NCBI RefSeq assembly: GCF_000423565.1
Contig: NZ_KE384043.1
Location: 53,550-117,549 of the forward strand
Length of the DNA stretch: 64,000 nucleotides
Direction of reading: 5' to 3'
DNA from: Runella zeae DSM 19591
GTDB taxonomy: Bacteria > Bacteroidota > Bacteroidia > Cytophagales > Spirosomataceae
The notes beneath the pieces were generated by a model that was given only the letters and a program-made list of their open reading frames with translations, did not search any database and was not told the DNA's origin. The translations under genes were made by a program, and so were the position numbers. Positions 34,590 to 43,393 of the stretch are shown here, piece after piece; the stretch's first letter is position 1, and each line of letters opens with the position of its first letter.

Positions 34590-35921
34590 TCATAATCCGT
34601 ATTCCTCGATTTTACGGTAAAGAGTAGTAAGACCAATACCTAGCAAACGGGCGGTTTCGGTTTTGTTGTGTTGAGTGTGAACGAGCATCCATTGAATATG
34701 CCTTTTCTCTACTTCTGCCAAAGTAGCCACTCCTTGAATCGCATTCTCAAAACCAAACTGTAGCTCAAAGGGAAGTTCTTGCGGGGTTAGCTCGTTATTG
34801 TTGGCTAAAATAACAGCTCGTTCGATGATATTTTTGAGTTCGCGGATATTTCCTTTCCATTGATTTTGGCGGAGTTTATCCACAAAGCCTGTTGATAACT
34901 TAGGCATAGGGCGATTCATTTTGGCTGCATATATTTGAGCAAAATGTTGAGCTATAGCAGGAATGTCGTCGGGGCGTTGGCGAAGAGGAGGAAGATTGAT
35001 TTCAAAAACCGACAATCTATAATATAAATCTAGGCGAAAAAGACCTTTTTCGGCTTCGGCTTTGAGGTTGCGATTGGTGGCGGCCACAAAGCGTACATTG
35101 ACTTGGGTGGGTTTGGTATCGCCTACTTTGTAAAAAGAATTGGTTTCCAAAACCCGCAAAAGTTTGGCTTGGAGTTCGAGCGTCATTTCACCAATTTCAT
35201 CCAAAAACAAAGTGCCTCCGTGGGCTTCTTCCAACAACCCTTTTTTGTCTTTAAGCGCGCCCGTAAAAGCACCGGCCCGGTGGCCAAACAATTCGCTTTC
35301 TAAAATCTCACGGCTAAAAGCACTACAGTTGAGCGCCACAAAAGATTTTTCGCGCCTTGGGCTTTCTTGGTGAATCGCTTGGGCAAAAACCTCTTTGCCC
35401 GTGCCTGTTTCGCCCAACAACAAAACCGTAGTATCCGTCAGCGCCACTTTTTGGGCGAGGTGGAGGGATTCTTTGATTACTTGTGAAGAGCCAATCACAC
35501 TTCCAAACCCAAACTTCTGACTTACTTTTTCTTCGAGTCGCTTTACTTTTTGCTGGAGTTCGGCTTTTTCTACTGCACGCGCTACGAGCGGTACAATGCG
35601 GTCATTGTCGTCACCTTTGGTAAGATAGTCAAAAGCCCCATTTTTGACGGCTTGCACACCATCGGCGATCGTGCCATAAGCGGTCAGCAAGATGATTTCT
35701 AGGAGAGGAAACTGAGTTTTGATTTGTTGGGTAAGGGCTACACCGTGCGCGTCAGGGAGTTTTACGTCACAAATTACTACTTGAATATCTTGTTTTTCTA
35801 AAATATGAAAGGCCGAACGGGCGTCGCTAGCCTCATTGACGTGGTATCCTTCCAACTCCAAGATGCGCTTCAGCAACCCGCGTAGCTTAATTTCATCATC
35901 AATGAGGAGGAGGTTTGCCAT
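34590..35921 (-). CDS. Sigma-54-dependent response regulator (NtrC family), probable kdp activator
   Basis: 443 residues from MANLLLIDDEIKLR; an earlier Met at 35966 adds 15 residues before the receiver fold. The receiver domain has Asp52 (VVICDVKLPDA) as phospho-acceptor, and its acidic patch is IDDE. The AAA+ domain has Walker A GETGTGKE (170-177), the sigma-54 loop GAFTGA (217-222) and Walker B GTLFLDEIGE. A Fis-type HTH closes the protein (TETARLLGIGLTTLYRKIEE). It precedes the kdp operon, which has a sigma-54-like promoter, and no KdpE (OmpR type) is present. It is therefore likely the partner of the split KdpD/kinase pair. Confidence 0.92.
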   Translation of the reverse strand: MANLLLIDDEIKLRGLLKRILELEGYHVNEASDARSAFHILEKQDIQVVICDVKLPDAHGVALTQQIKTQFPLLEIILLTAYGTIADGVQAVKNGAFDYLTKGDDNDRIVPLVARAVEKAELQQKVKRLEEKVSQKFGFGSVIGSSQVIKESLHLAQKVALTDTTVLLLGETGTGKEVFAQAIHQESPRREKSFVALNCSAFSREILESELFGHRAGAFTGALKDKKGLLEEAHGGTLFLDEIGEMTLELQAKLLRVLETNSFYKVGDTKPTQVNVRFVAATNRNLKAEAEKGLFRLDLYYRLSVFEINLPPLRQRPDDIPAIAQHFAQIYAAKMNRPMPKLSTGFVDKLRQNQWKGNIRELKNIIERAVILANNNELTPQELPFELQFGFENAIQGVATLAEVEKRHIQWMLVHTQHNKTETARLLGIGLTTLYRKIEEYGL

Positions 35922-36236
35922 GGAGGAGCGTTTGTTATCAAAATTAATTGATATACTAAGTGTCATCTTCTAACCCTAGCCTTTAGGCGGGGGCCTATAA
36001 ATAAGAAGGATATAACGAGGGCTTTAGCCCTGATTTTTCAAGTATAAGGTCAAAAATCAGGGCTAAAGCCATTACTGTAGTTGTTGGTTATTGTCCCCAG
36101 CCTAAAGTCTGAACACCGATGCGGCCTGGGGTTTGATAAGGTTGTGACAAAATCCTAATTAATTATGTGATTAAGTTTTTGATATTCAACACAGTTAACA
36201 TTGCTTAGTTACTTAACTTCGGATAGCGATTCACTT
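35922..36236. repeat. Intergenic palindromic (REP-like) cluster
   Basis: A 19-bp perfect inverted repeat (GGCTTTAGCCCTGATTTTT at 36020-36038 and its complement at 36052-36070) is nested among further partial palindromes (GCCTTTAGGC near 35980, and CCCCAG ... CTGGGG near 36096-36134). No ORF of note. It looks like a dispersed palindromic element between the NtrC-type regulator and galU. Confidence 0.6.
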
Positions 36237-37112
36237 TTACTTTACGTCATATTCTGCCAATGTCTCTTTCAAAAACTTCAAGAAAGGAGCAGAAAACTCT
36301 TTGCGTTTGAGGGCAAACTTCACAGTAGTTTTCAAGAAATCGAGTTTGTTACCAATATCATGACGCTCTCCTTCGATGCGGTGGGCGTAGATACTTTCGC
36401 GACGGAGCAGGATTTGGAATGAATCCGTTAGCTGAATTTCGCCGCCTTTTCCTTTGCCAGTTTGCTCAATAGCCGTAAAAATTTCGGGCGATAAAATATA
36501 GCGTCCAGCGATTGCCAAATTAGAAGGGGCAGATTCGATAGAAGGCTTTTCGATAAGCGCATCCAATTGCATAATTGTATCGCTCAAAGCAGTACCCCCT
36601 ACGATTCCGTAGCGATTTACTTTCTCGCGCGGTACGGTTTCTACCGCAATCACGGTACTTTGGTATTGCTCGTAGGTGTCGATGAGTTGTTGAGTCACCG
36701 GAATCACCGAATCCATGATAGTGTCTCCTAGAAGTACTGCAAATGGCTCGTTACCAACGTGTTGCTTGGCATAGTAAATAGCATCGCCGAGGCCATTGGT
36801 TTCGCGTTGACGAACATAATGGATGTTGGCCATGTCTGACAAGCGGCGCATTTCATTCCAGAGAAGTTCGTCATGTTTTTCTTCTAGCTTTGCTTCAAGT
36901 TCGACGTTACGGTCAAAATGGTCTTCGATGGCACGTTTGCCACGGCCAGTAATAATCAAAATATCTTCGATGCCCGAATCCACCGCTTCTTGCACTACGT
37001 ACTGAATAGTGGGCGTGTCGATGATAGGGAGCATCTCTTTAGGTTGAGATTTGGTAGCAGGTAAGAAACGAGTACCTAGACCTGCAGCGGGTATAACGGC
37101 TTTACGAATCAT
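36237..37112 (-). CDS. galU: UTP-glucose-1-phosphate uridylyltransferase
   Basis: 291 residues, the usual GalU size. The nucleotidyltransferase signature AGLGTRFLPATKSQPKEMLP is at residues 9-28; LLGDTIMDS and EKP (VEKPS-like DALIEKPS) follow. It makes UDP-glucose for envelope polysaccharides. The start lies 8 bp after the PemK/MazF-type toxin stop, so it can be read through from the toxin-antitoxin transcript. Confidence 0.96.
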   Translation of the reverse strand: MIRKAVIPAAGLGTRFLPATKSQPKEMLPIIDTPTIQYVVQEAVDSGIEDILIITGRGKRAIEDHFDRNVELEAKLEEKHDELLWNEMRRLSDMANIHYVRQRETNGLGDAIYYAKQHVGNEPFAVLLGDTIMDSVIPVTQQLIDTYEQYQSTVIAVETVPREKVNRYGIVGGTALSDTIMQLDALIEKPSIESAPSNLAIAGRYILSPEIFTAIEQTGKGKGGEIQLTDSFQILLRRESIYAHRIEGERHDIGNKLDFLKTTVKFALKRKEFSAPFLKFLKETLAEYDVK

Positions 37113-37120
37113 GTGGGGAA

Positions 37121-37462
37121 TTAAAAAATAGAATTTATGATTTTGTGTTTTACGAAATCATAATATTCAGGTTTTAAAAAAGTATTTTGTTTTTTCATAA
37201 CACTATCCATATTAAACATACCGACAATATGGGTAGCGAAGTATCCGTTACGAGAAGATGCTTTAGTGAGCATTTCAGGTTTGATTTCAATCGTGTATTT
37301 TGGAAAATAATTTTTAGTAGTCATTAAGACGGCATAAAAAAAATCCTCATCATAAAACAGTTCATCGTTTGACACTACTAAGGCTGGGTGAGGTAAAAAG
37401 CGTCCATCAGGCATTTGAAAATTTACTTCGACAACTTCCCATTGAGATACTTTACCCTTCAT
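37121..37462 (-). CDS. PemK/MazF-family toxin
   Basis: 113 residues from MKGKVSQWEVVEV; an in-frame start at 37525 adds residues that overlap the antitoxin. The PemK/MazF fold is indicated by the N-terminal strand VVEVNFQMPDGRFLPHPALVVSNDE and the later MLTKASSRNGYFATHIVG. Known members cut mRNA in a ribosome-independent way. The start overlaps the antitoxin's end by 11 bp, the usual type II arrangement. It is moderately divergent from classical MazF. Confidence 0.75.
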   Translation of the reverse strand: MKGKVSQWEVVEVNFQMPDGRFLPHPALVVSNDELFYDEDFFYAVLMTTKNYFPKYTIEIKPEMLTKASSRNGYFATHIVGMFNMDSVMKKQNTFLKPEYYDFVKHKIINSIF

Positions 37463-37646
37463 AGTTTTTGAGTGATTTAGCCAACAGGCGATTGCCGTTG
37501 AGGACTGCGGCTTTTCGGTAATCATTAGCGGTGTACTCGCGCTCTAATTCTCGTTTTAATAAAGCCACTATTATTTCTAAAATAGATTCGTCTTCTACAC
37601 TATCTATTAATTCGTGGGCTTTTTTTCTGGTGGATGTTTCTAGCAT
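37452..37646 (-). CDS. Small antitoxin of the PemK/MazF-type pair
   Basis: 64 residues, acidic and helical (ELIDSVEDESILEIIVALLKRELEREYTANDY), with a C-terminal region fit to wrap a toxin. The N-terminal 40 residues may dimerise; no clear AbrB or MetJ motif is seen. It overlaps the toxin by 11 bp. CATAC-TAGT-GTATG (37644-37657) overlaps its start codon and could be the autoregulatory operator. Confidence 0.7.
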   Translation of the reverse strand: MLETSTRKKAHELIDSVEDESILEIIVALLKRELEREYTANDYRKAAVLNGNRLLAKSLKNYEG

Positions 37647-37657
37647 ACTAGTGTATG
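37644..37657. promoter_or_regulatory. Candidate autoregulatory operator at the antitoxin start
   Basis: CATAC and GTATG flank 4 bp and include the antitoxin start codon. Toxin-antitoxin pairs usually repress themselves at such dyads. The arms are short, so confidence is low. Confidence 0.35.
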
Positions 37658-37688
37658 TTTTAGGACAAAGCTAATAAAAAAACACCGT

Positions 37689-39182
37689 TTATTTTCCATA
37701 CAATGCTTTGGCGGCTGGCTCATATTTGTCGCCTGCTACCCAATAAGGCGTAATGGGCTTGTTGGCGATAAGGCGGGCCGCATAGGCGAAAGATTGACAA
37801 AACTTGAGCAAATAATCAAAATCTACCGACTGTGGGTTGTCAGCGGCTTGGTGGTAATATTGGGCAATCTCACCGTCGAAGCTTTTGAAGCCTGGCGCAA
37901 AATCAGGAGCTGGAATACCCTTAGCTGCTAAGTTGACATTGTCGGAGCGGTCAAAAAGGTTTTGTTCGGGAGCAGGGTCGGCAAAAACACCAAGCCCAAA
38001 AGCTTTACAAGCAGCTTCGATTTCGGTGTTGCAGTTGGTACGATTGAGCCCAATCACCGATACTATCGAACGGTCGCCTACGCCTGCGCCGTCGCTGTTG
38101 AGATTGAATACGCATTGTTTGAGAGGAACAAGCGGGTGTTCTGAATAGTATTTACTTCCCAAAAGACCAACCTCCTCGGCGGTATATCCTATCAAAAGAA
38201 TCGAGCGTTTGGTAGGTTTTAGCGTGAGGGTTTTGGCGGCGGTAAGCATAGCTACCGTACCGAAGGCATTGTCGCGGGCACCGTTGAAAATACTATCGGC
38301 AGCGGTGTAGGTATTGCCTCCTTTTTTACCCATTCCTACGTGGTCGAAGTGAGCACTTACCACAATATACTCATTTTTGAGCACAGGGTCGGTGCCTTCT
38401 ATTACTCCTACCACATTGTAAGACATTACATTTTGCTGGGCGCGACCAGTAGTGTAGAAGGTAGCCGAAGTGGCCCCATTTTTAAACAAATCCACGTACT
38501 TTTTTTGCTGGCCATTGACCCAAATGTGAGGCGTACCGGTGGCAGCAGTGCCTAAGCTCAGTTTTTCGTTGCCAAAATAGCGAGACGCAAAACCCCAGGG
38601 AATTTGGGCCGTAAACAATTCAATCAACAAAGCGGCCCCTTTTTCAGTGGCAAGCTTGCGTTTTTCGTTGGAGGCGGCAAATATCTCTTGGGGTGTTTTG
38701 GATTCGGGCGTGCCTACTTGCGCTACTACGATTTTGCCTTTGACGTCTTTGGTGTAGTCGGCTGCTTGGCCGTATCCTACAAATACTACATCGGCGCTAA
38801 AATTGACGGCATCACTACCCAAAATCACAAATTCTTTTCCTACGTGTAAGGTATCACCGTTGGCAATCAATACTCCTTCCTTAGCCATTTTCTGAAGTAC
38901 AAACGGCACAGGCTGCAAATAATCAGCTTGTGCTGCCACTGGCTTGACACCCAAAAAGCGCAATTGCTCAGCCAAGTAGCGAGCTGCTACTAAATTGCCT
39001 TGCTCGCCCGTGCGCCGGCCTTGCAGCTCGTCGGAGGCCAGAAAACGCATGTTTAGTTCGACTTCGGCTTTTTGAATCTGTGATTCAGGCAGCTTTTTGA
39101 TAGATTGGGCAGCTGCCGACAAACTCACACAAGCGGCGATAAGAGTGGTAGCAAGAAGTGATTTGGGGGAGTATTTCAACAT
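37689..39182 (-). CDS. Secreted M28-family metallopeptidase with PA domain
   Basis: 497 residues with a signal peptide (MLKYSPKSLLATTLIAACVSLSAAAQ). A PA-like insert spans about residues 120-230. The peptidase core has SAHFDHVG (His, Asp), GARDNAFGTVAML (bridging Asp in place of GADDNASG), YTAEEVGLLGSKYY (catalytic Glu pair) and FNLNSDGAGVG. It should be a Zn aminopeptidase in the periplasm. It lies 12 bp after thrB. Confidence 0.9.
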   Translation of the reverse strand: MLKYSPKSLLATTLIAACVSLSAAAQSIKKLPESQIQKAEVELNMRFLASDELQGRRTGEQGNLVAARYLAEQLRFLGVKPVAAQADYLQPVPFVLQKMAKEGVLIANGDTLHVGKEFVILGSDAVNFSADVVFVGYGQAADYTKDVKGKIVVAQVGTPESKTPQEIFAASNEKRKLATEKGAALLIELFTAQIPWGFASRYFGNEKLSLGTAATGTPHIWVNGQQKKYVDLFKNGATSATFYTTGRAQQNVMSYNVVGVIEGTDPVLKNEYIVVSAHFDHVGMGKKGGNTYTAADSIFNGARDNAFGTVAMLTAAKTLTLKPTKRSILLIGYTAEEVGLLGSKYYSEHPLVPLKQCVFNLNSDGAGVGDRSIVSVIGLNRTNCNTEIEAACKAFGLGVFADPAPEQNLFDRSDNVNLAAKGIPAPDFAPGFKSFDGEIAQYYHQAADNPQSVDFDYLLKFCQSFAYAARLIANKPITPYWVAGDKYEPAAKALYGK

Positions 39183-39194
39183 GATGAAGTGATT

Positions 39195-40130
39195 TTAGGC
39201 AGTTTCAAGGATTTTTGGGCCTTGCTGATTGATTTGCGAGACATAGCTTTTGGTCGTAATGCCCACGCTTCCAAAAGCTTCGCTCATGGCTTGTGCCACT
39301 CTGCTGGCGGTTTCTTGCCCACGACTCAAGGCAAACATGGATGGCCCTGCCCCAGAAATGCTACATCCCAATGCGCCGCTGTTGAGAGCGGCTTGTTTTA
39401 CGTGGTCAAATTCGGGAATAAGAATAGAACGCACAGGCTCAATAATGACATCGACCATCGAACGACTCACCAAATCATAATCTTCTTGCATCAATCCCGC
39501 GATAAGTCCGGCGACGTTGCCCATTTGAGAAATGGTATTTTTGAGGGATACCTCGTTGCGCAAGATGTAACGGGCGTCTTTGGTATTGACTTCTACATCG
39601 GGATGAACAAGGGTACAATACAGCTCGTCGGGGACTTTGACTTTGAAAACATCCAAAGGGGCGTAGCTCCTAATGACGACAAAACCTCCCAAAAGTGCCG
39701 GGCCTACGTTGTCGGCATGGGCAGCACCACAAGCGATACGCTCGCCTTCCATGGCAAAAGGAAGGAGCTGAGTTTGGGTAAGTGGGCGACCAAAAAGCTC
39801 ATTGATGGCAAAAATGCCTACCACCGAACTCGCTGAACTTGAGCCCATTCCGCTACCAAGCGGCATGTTTTTGTGAAGAATCACCTCTACGCCTTGCGTA
39901 GCGCCGATATGCGCCAAGAATTTGAGCATCACGACCGTTACGGCATTGCGTTCAGGCTCTCGTGGAAGGCGACCGTCGTCGCCGATAATGTCTTTGATAA
40001 TGACCCCTGGAGTATCAAGTTTACGTAGCTCTACGATGTCGCCGGGTTGGTCAAGCGCAAAACCAAAAATATCAAACCCACAAGCTACGTTGGCCACGGT
40101 AGCTGGGGCAAAAGCTTTGATGTAATTCAT
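39195..40130 (-). CDS. thrB: Homoserine kinase
   Basis: 311 residues of the GHMP kinase fold. Motifs: PATVANVACGFDIFG at the start, the phosphate loop PLGSGMGSSSASSVVG near residue 94, and GALGCSISGAGPSMFAL near the C-terminus. It phosphorylates homoserine in threonine synthesis. No thrA or thrC is in the window. It is divergent from the toxin-immunity island, with 95 bp between. Confidence 0.95.
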   Translation of the reverse strand: MNYIKAFAPATVANVACGFDIFGFALDQPGDIVELRKLDTPGVIIKDIIGDDGRLPREPERNAVTVVMLKFLAHIGATQGVEVILHKNMPLGSGMGSSSASSVVGIFAINELFGRPLTQTQLLPFAMEGERIACGAAHADNVGPALLGGFVVIRSYAPLDVFKVKVPDELYCTLVHPDVEVNTKDARYILRNEVSLKNTISQMGNVAGLIAGLMQEDYDLVSRSMVDVIIEPVRSILIPEFDHVKQAALNSGALGCSISGAGPSMFALSRGQETASRVAQAMSEAFGSVGITTKSYVSQINQQGPKILETA

Positions 40131-40225
40131 TTGTCAATCAATCAGATGAGAAGGCGGAATGATAATTTGACAAAAGTACATAAAAACCCTAAAAAACAGA
40201 ATGACTTCAAAAGCCGTGCGGTGAA

Positions 40226-40651
40226 ATGCAAAATGATGTAAAATTAGAGGGAGGAGCCGATACCAAAGGTTGGTCGGATATGGTTTTCGTAAATTCAAGC
40301 GAAGCTCACCATGTTATACCAGAAAGTATCCTAGGAACAAATACACGCCTAGCTGATCTTATAGAATGGGATAAAGGAAAAATCTTTAATTTTATCGGTG
40401 GTGACAATGGCTTGATGATGCTCCCCGTCCATAATGGAATAGGGCATCATTCAAATTCTCCTACCTATGCAGGACAGATCAATAAGAAGATAAATGATAT
40501 AATGGCCAAATACGATTTAAAAGACGAGGCCAAGAAGGGAGAAGCATTAGAAGCTATTAAGAAATTTGTTGAAAAGGTAAAAGACGAAATCGTGGACGAT
40601 TGTATTAAAAAAAATCGATCTTTAAGCACGCTATCTATTAAGTCAAAATAA
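40226..40651 (+). CDS. Orphan AHH-type nuclease toxin domain
   Basis: 141 residues. The motif SSEAHHVIPESIL (residues 29-41) is the Ala-His-His signature of the AHH/HNH-EndoVII nuclease toxins that form the C-termini of large polymorphic toxins. The second half has more His residues (GIGHHSNSP) and a charged helical tail. There is no signal peptide, PAAR, Rhs or T9SS part, and the frame closes about eight codons upstream of the ATG, so this is a detached C-terminal domain. It is followed by immunity-type genes. Confidence 0.75.
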   Translation: MQNDVKLEGGADTKGWSDMVFVNSSEAHHVIPESILGTNTRLADLIEWDKGKIFNFIGGDNGLMMLPVHNGIGHHSNSPTYAGQINKKINDIMAKYDLKDEAKKGEALEAIKKFVEKVKDEIVDDCIKKNRSLSTLSIKSK

Positions 40652-40661
40652 CTATTCTCTC

Positions 40662-41408
40662 ATGAAATATTACAAATTCTCAGCCGCTAGTTGGCAAACT
40701 AAAGGGAAGAAAAGACGAGCCCATCCTTATGCCCAAGCCGCTCCCGGCTCAATTGCCGCCCATACCTATCGCACCGGAAGATTCCCTGTCAGTAGTTGGC
40801 CTCAGTTTGCTATGTTTGACAATCCCCCTGTGTTTGACCATTTTATCTTAAGGGATGTATTGATGCGCAATTATAGATACAACTGGGTTTTACTCGATTT
40901 ATATTACTTATCGCAGGAATTGACTACGGTTATTGGCTATTTGGTATCGCCAAAATTGAAAAGCATTATGGAAAAGTTTGCTATTTATCAACCTCATCAG
41001 TTTTACCCAGCTAAATTATTGTATAAAAACAATTTTTTAGACTACTACCTTTTTCAATTAGGGAGTCGATTACCGATAGATTATGCCCGCAGTAAATACA
41101 CAATGAAATATAAAGGCGATAAAAAAGAGCCTGTAGAAGAATCCGCAAGCATACATGTAGGTAGTGAAATTGGGATATTAGATGAAGACTCTTTTTTTGT
41201 AAAAATAAAGGAATGCAGGGAAAGTAATCAAGAATTGCTTTTTTTTGAAAAAGTAATCAACGAATTGCCTGATTTGGCTATGCTTGATGGCGAGGTTATT
41301 ATCAGTAGTCCAATGAAAGATGCCTTAGAGCAAGCCAATATTTCAGGTATTTGGTATGAGGAGTTCGGTGGTTTTACCGTTAGTTTTCTTCCTCCTTCAA
41401 GTTTATGA
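40662..41408 (+). CDS. Immunity-protein-like (Imm43/Imm11-like)
   Basis: 248 residues, no signal peptide. The middle reads LVSPKLKSIMEKFAIYQPH and FYPAKLLYKNNFLDYYLFQL, the arrangement seen in the Imm43/Imm11 immunity families of polymorphic toxins. It starts 10 bp after the AHH domain ORF. It probably protects against that toxin. Family assignment is by eye. Confidence 0.6.
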   Translation: MKYYKFSAASWQTKGKKRRAHPYAQAAPGSIAAHTYRTGRFPVSSWPQFAMFDNPPVFDHFILRDVLMRNYRYNWVLLDLYYLSQELTTVIGYLVSPKLKSIMEKFAIYQPHQFYPAKLLYKNNFLDYYLFQLGSRLPIDYARSKYTMKYKGDKKEPVEESASIHVGSEIGILDEDSFFVKIKECRESNQELLFFEKVINELPDLAMLDGEVIISSPMKDALEQANISGIWYEEFGGFTVSFLPPSSL

Positions 41409-41523
41409 CAGCCTCAATCTGTAATCCGTTTCTCCAAAGGCCTGAGGCCACGGTGTAGGTCATTAGTTTTGAATAATCTTAAACAATCATTTCCATCACC
41501 TACTAAATTTAACTGTAATTAAA

Positions 41524-41994
41524 ATGAAAACATTTGAAAATCTATTTTCAATAAAAAAGCCGCCAGTAAGCGAGGAGGAATTGCAAACTGTTGAAAGTGA
41601 AATTGGTATAGAAATCCCTATTTCATTAAGGGAGCTATATAAGATTAATAATGGTGGTTATGCTGGGCCTAATGAGACATCGTACAAAATTTATCATGAC
41701 GCCGAATGGATTGGAGGTATAAATATTTTTTATGATATAGAAAACTTAAAAACAACCTATTTACATACTTTTAAAGGAACAGAAGCTGCTGGTTTAGGTG
41801 ATTTTGGTACTAATAGATTTATAGCATTTTCAGATTGTGGAGCTTGTTTTATATGTATAGGACATACGGGGAAGGATTTAGGAAAAATTTTTTGGATAGA
41901 GACTGATAACCCAATTGATGAGGTTAATTACCTCATTTTCAAATTAGCAGATTCATTACAAGAGTTTTTTGATGGATTAGCACCAAGTGAGTGA
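41524..41994 (+). CDS. SMI1/KNR4 (SUKH) immunity protein
   Basis: 156 residues. SUKH features: KKPPVSEEELQTVESEIGIE, IPISLRELYKINNGG, and the C-terminal helical end (EVNYLIFKLADSLQEFFDGL). SUKH proteins are a large immunity superfamily of toxin systems. It stands 115 bp after the Imm43-like gene and has no own toxin left upstream. Confidence 0.85.
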   Translation: MKTFENLFSIKKPPVSEEELQTVESEIGIEIPISLRELYKINNGGYAGPNETSYKIYHDAEWIGGINIFYDIENLKTTYLHTFKGTEAAGLGDFGTNRFIAFSDCGACFICIGHTGKDLGKIFWIETDNPIDEVNYLIFKLADSLQEFFDGLAPSE

Positions 41995-42174
41995 AAACAT
42001 ACACAAACCCGTGGTCTGTGTCTTCACCATAACCGTCAGGATAAGAGTTAACCGCAGTATTTTTGCTACCAAAAACGATGGAGTCATTAACAGACTTGCT
42101 AAGAAACCAAATTATCCCAGTCAACGAGTCATACACCCAACCAACGAATTGCCAAGGGGTTGAATAAATATTAG

Positions 42175-42297
42175 ATACGAGGGTCAAAATTAGGCGTTTT
42201 AGGGACAGCAGCTTTTAAAGACGGCACAATCAAGTGGATAAAAGCCTATGATGCAGGTGTAGAAAATGTAATCACTGACATAACAACTGATTTTTAA
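42175..42297 (+). pseudogene. C-terminal tail of a degraded toxin
   Basis: The open frame reads GVLGTAAFKDGTIKWIKAYD and then AGVENVITDITTDF before its stop, 2 bp before the next gene. No start and no domain remain. A toxin tail directly upstream of an immunity gene is the normal layout in polymorphic-toxin cassettes. Confidence 0.4.
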
Positions 42298-42299
42298 AA

Positions 42300-43031
42300 A
42301 TGGAACTATTGAAAAAAGTCATTAATGATATTTTTGGGGAAGAATATCATGTAAAAGTAGCCTCAGACGGTTTTGATTTAATAGCAAAACCCCATAAAGA
42401 TTTTGCATTTGTTGTTGGATTTAGATCTTATCCCAATAGTAAAAGTGTAAGAGAAAAACTAATGATTATGAAACGATTTGATGAAGTGGAAAAACTCATT
42501 GTGCCTATTCTAAAAAAGCATCAGATACATTATAAAAGCTATGGTAATTACAATGCTACCATTCAACAGGTACTACCTTTCAAGCAAATTCCAAATCTTT
42601 CTGATATATTTTATGAATTTATCGAAGAAAGTTGGTTGTTGCCCTTAGACGCATCAAAATTAGAGCAACCTATTACCTACAAAATTGGTAATGAGGATTT
42701 AGAAGATTTAATGAAGACAATAATGGTTGAAATCAAAAAAGCCATTGACTATGCTAAGATACATTTTGTAGATAAATACCAGACCCTCAATGATGTCTTT
42801 GAAGCCAGTAATAAAATGAATGAGGATGAAATCGCTGTCTTTTTTTCTAGTCCCACACTACTTCGTAAAATAATTATTGATTACAAGGTAAATGATAAGT
42901 TTGATATACACTCTTCTTTAAATATACAAATAAACATGTATAGAGAAGTTGAGAAAGACTATCCTGACAGTTTCAAAAATTATGCAGAAGCAACAGAGGC
43001 ATTATATGAAAAGTTAAAATCGCTGGGATAA
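42300..43031 (+). CDS. Unknown protein, probable immunity gene
   Basis: 243 residues, cytoplasmic, charged and helical in the C-terminal half. No family recognised. It follows a toxin-tail remnant by 2 bp and is AT-rich like the other island genes, so a dedicated immunity role is inferred. Confidence 0.6.
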   Translation: MELLKKVINDIFGEEYHVKVASDGFDLIAKPHKDFAFVVGFRSYPNSKSVREKLMIMKRFDEVEKLIVPILKKHQIHYKSYGNYNATIQQVLPFKQIPNLSDIFYEFIEESWLLPLDASKLEQPITYKIGNEDLEDLMKTIMVEIKKAIDYAKIHFVDKYQTLNDVFEASNKMNEDEIAVFFSSPTLLRKIIIDYKVNDKFDIHSSLNIQINMYREVEKDYPDSFKNYAEATEALYEKLKSLG

Positions 43032-43393
43032 TGGACAAAATCCATTGTTTTCTCAATCCCTAATCTGTGGAGACACAAATGAGGGTGTAGGGTAGTCATC
43101 AGCAAAACTTTATCAAAGTGAAAAAGACGAATTTGGATTCTTTCGGTTTTAAAATCAGCTACTGCAAATAGGGCGTTGGGATACAGATTACGGGATAGAA
43201 TTGTTATCATTCTTCTAGTAAGTGTACAAGCCATAAAGGCTTCATTATCAGGTTATACACATTCGATAAAAGTCGAATAACAAACTTTTACATTTCATTT
43301 ACATTCTTTTACAGGAATAATTCAGAAGATTTTGTGGGTGAAAATACCTTTGTCAACATCAAAGAAGTAAACACCTATAAACAACCTAAAATC
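43032..43393. other. Intergenic stretch after the toxin island
   Basis: AT-rich. A minus-strand ORF of 84 codons (42980-43234) overlaps the 3' end of the previous gene and has no support. Nothing else recognised. Confidence 0.5.

Noticed and set aside
41939-42187. 82-codon minus-strand ORF in the toxin island
   Set aside because: It overlaps the SUKH gene end and matches no family. It could be debris, but there is no positive support.
42980-43234. 84-codon minus-strand ORF after the toxin island
   Set aside because: It overlaps the 3' end of the 243-residue gene, has no signal or domain, and lies in an otherwise featureless gap.
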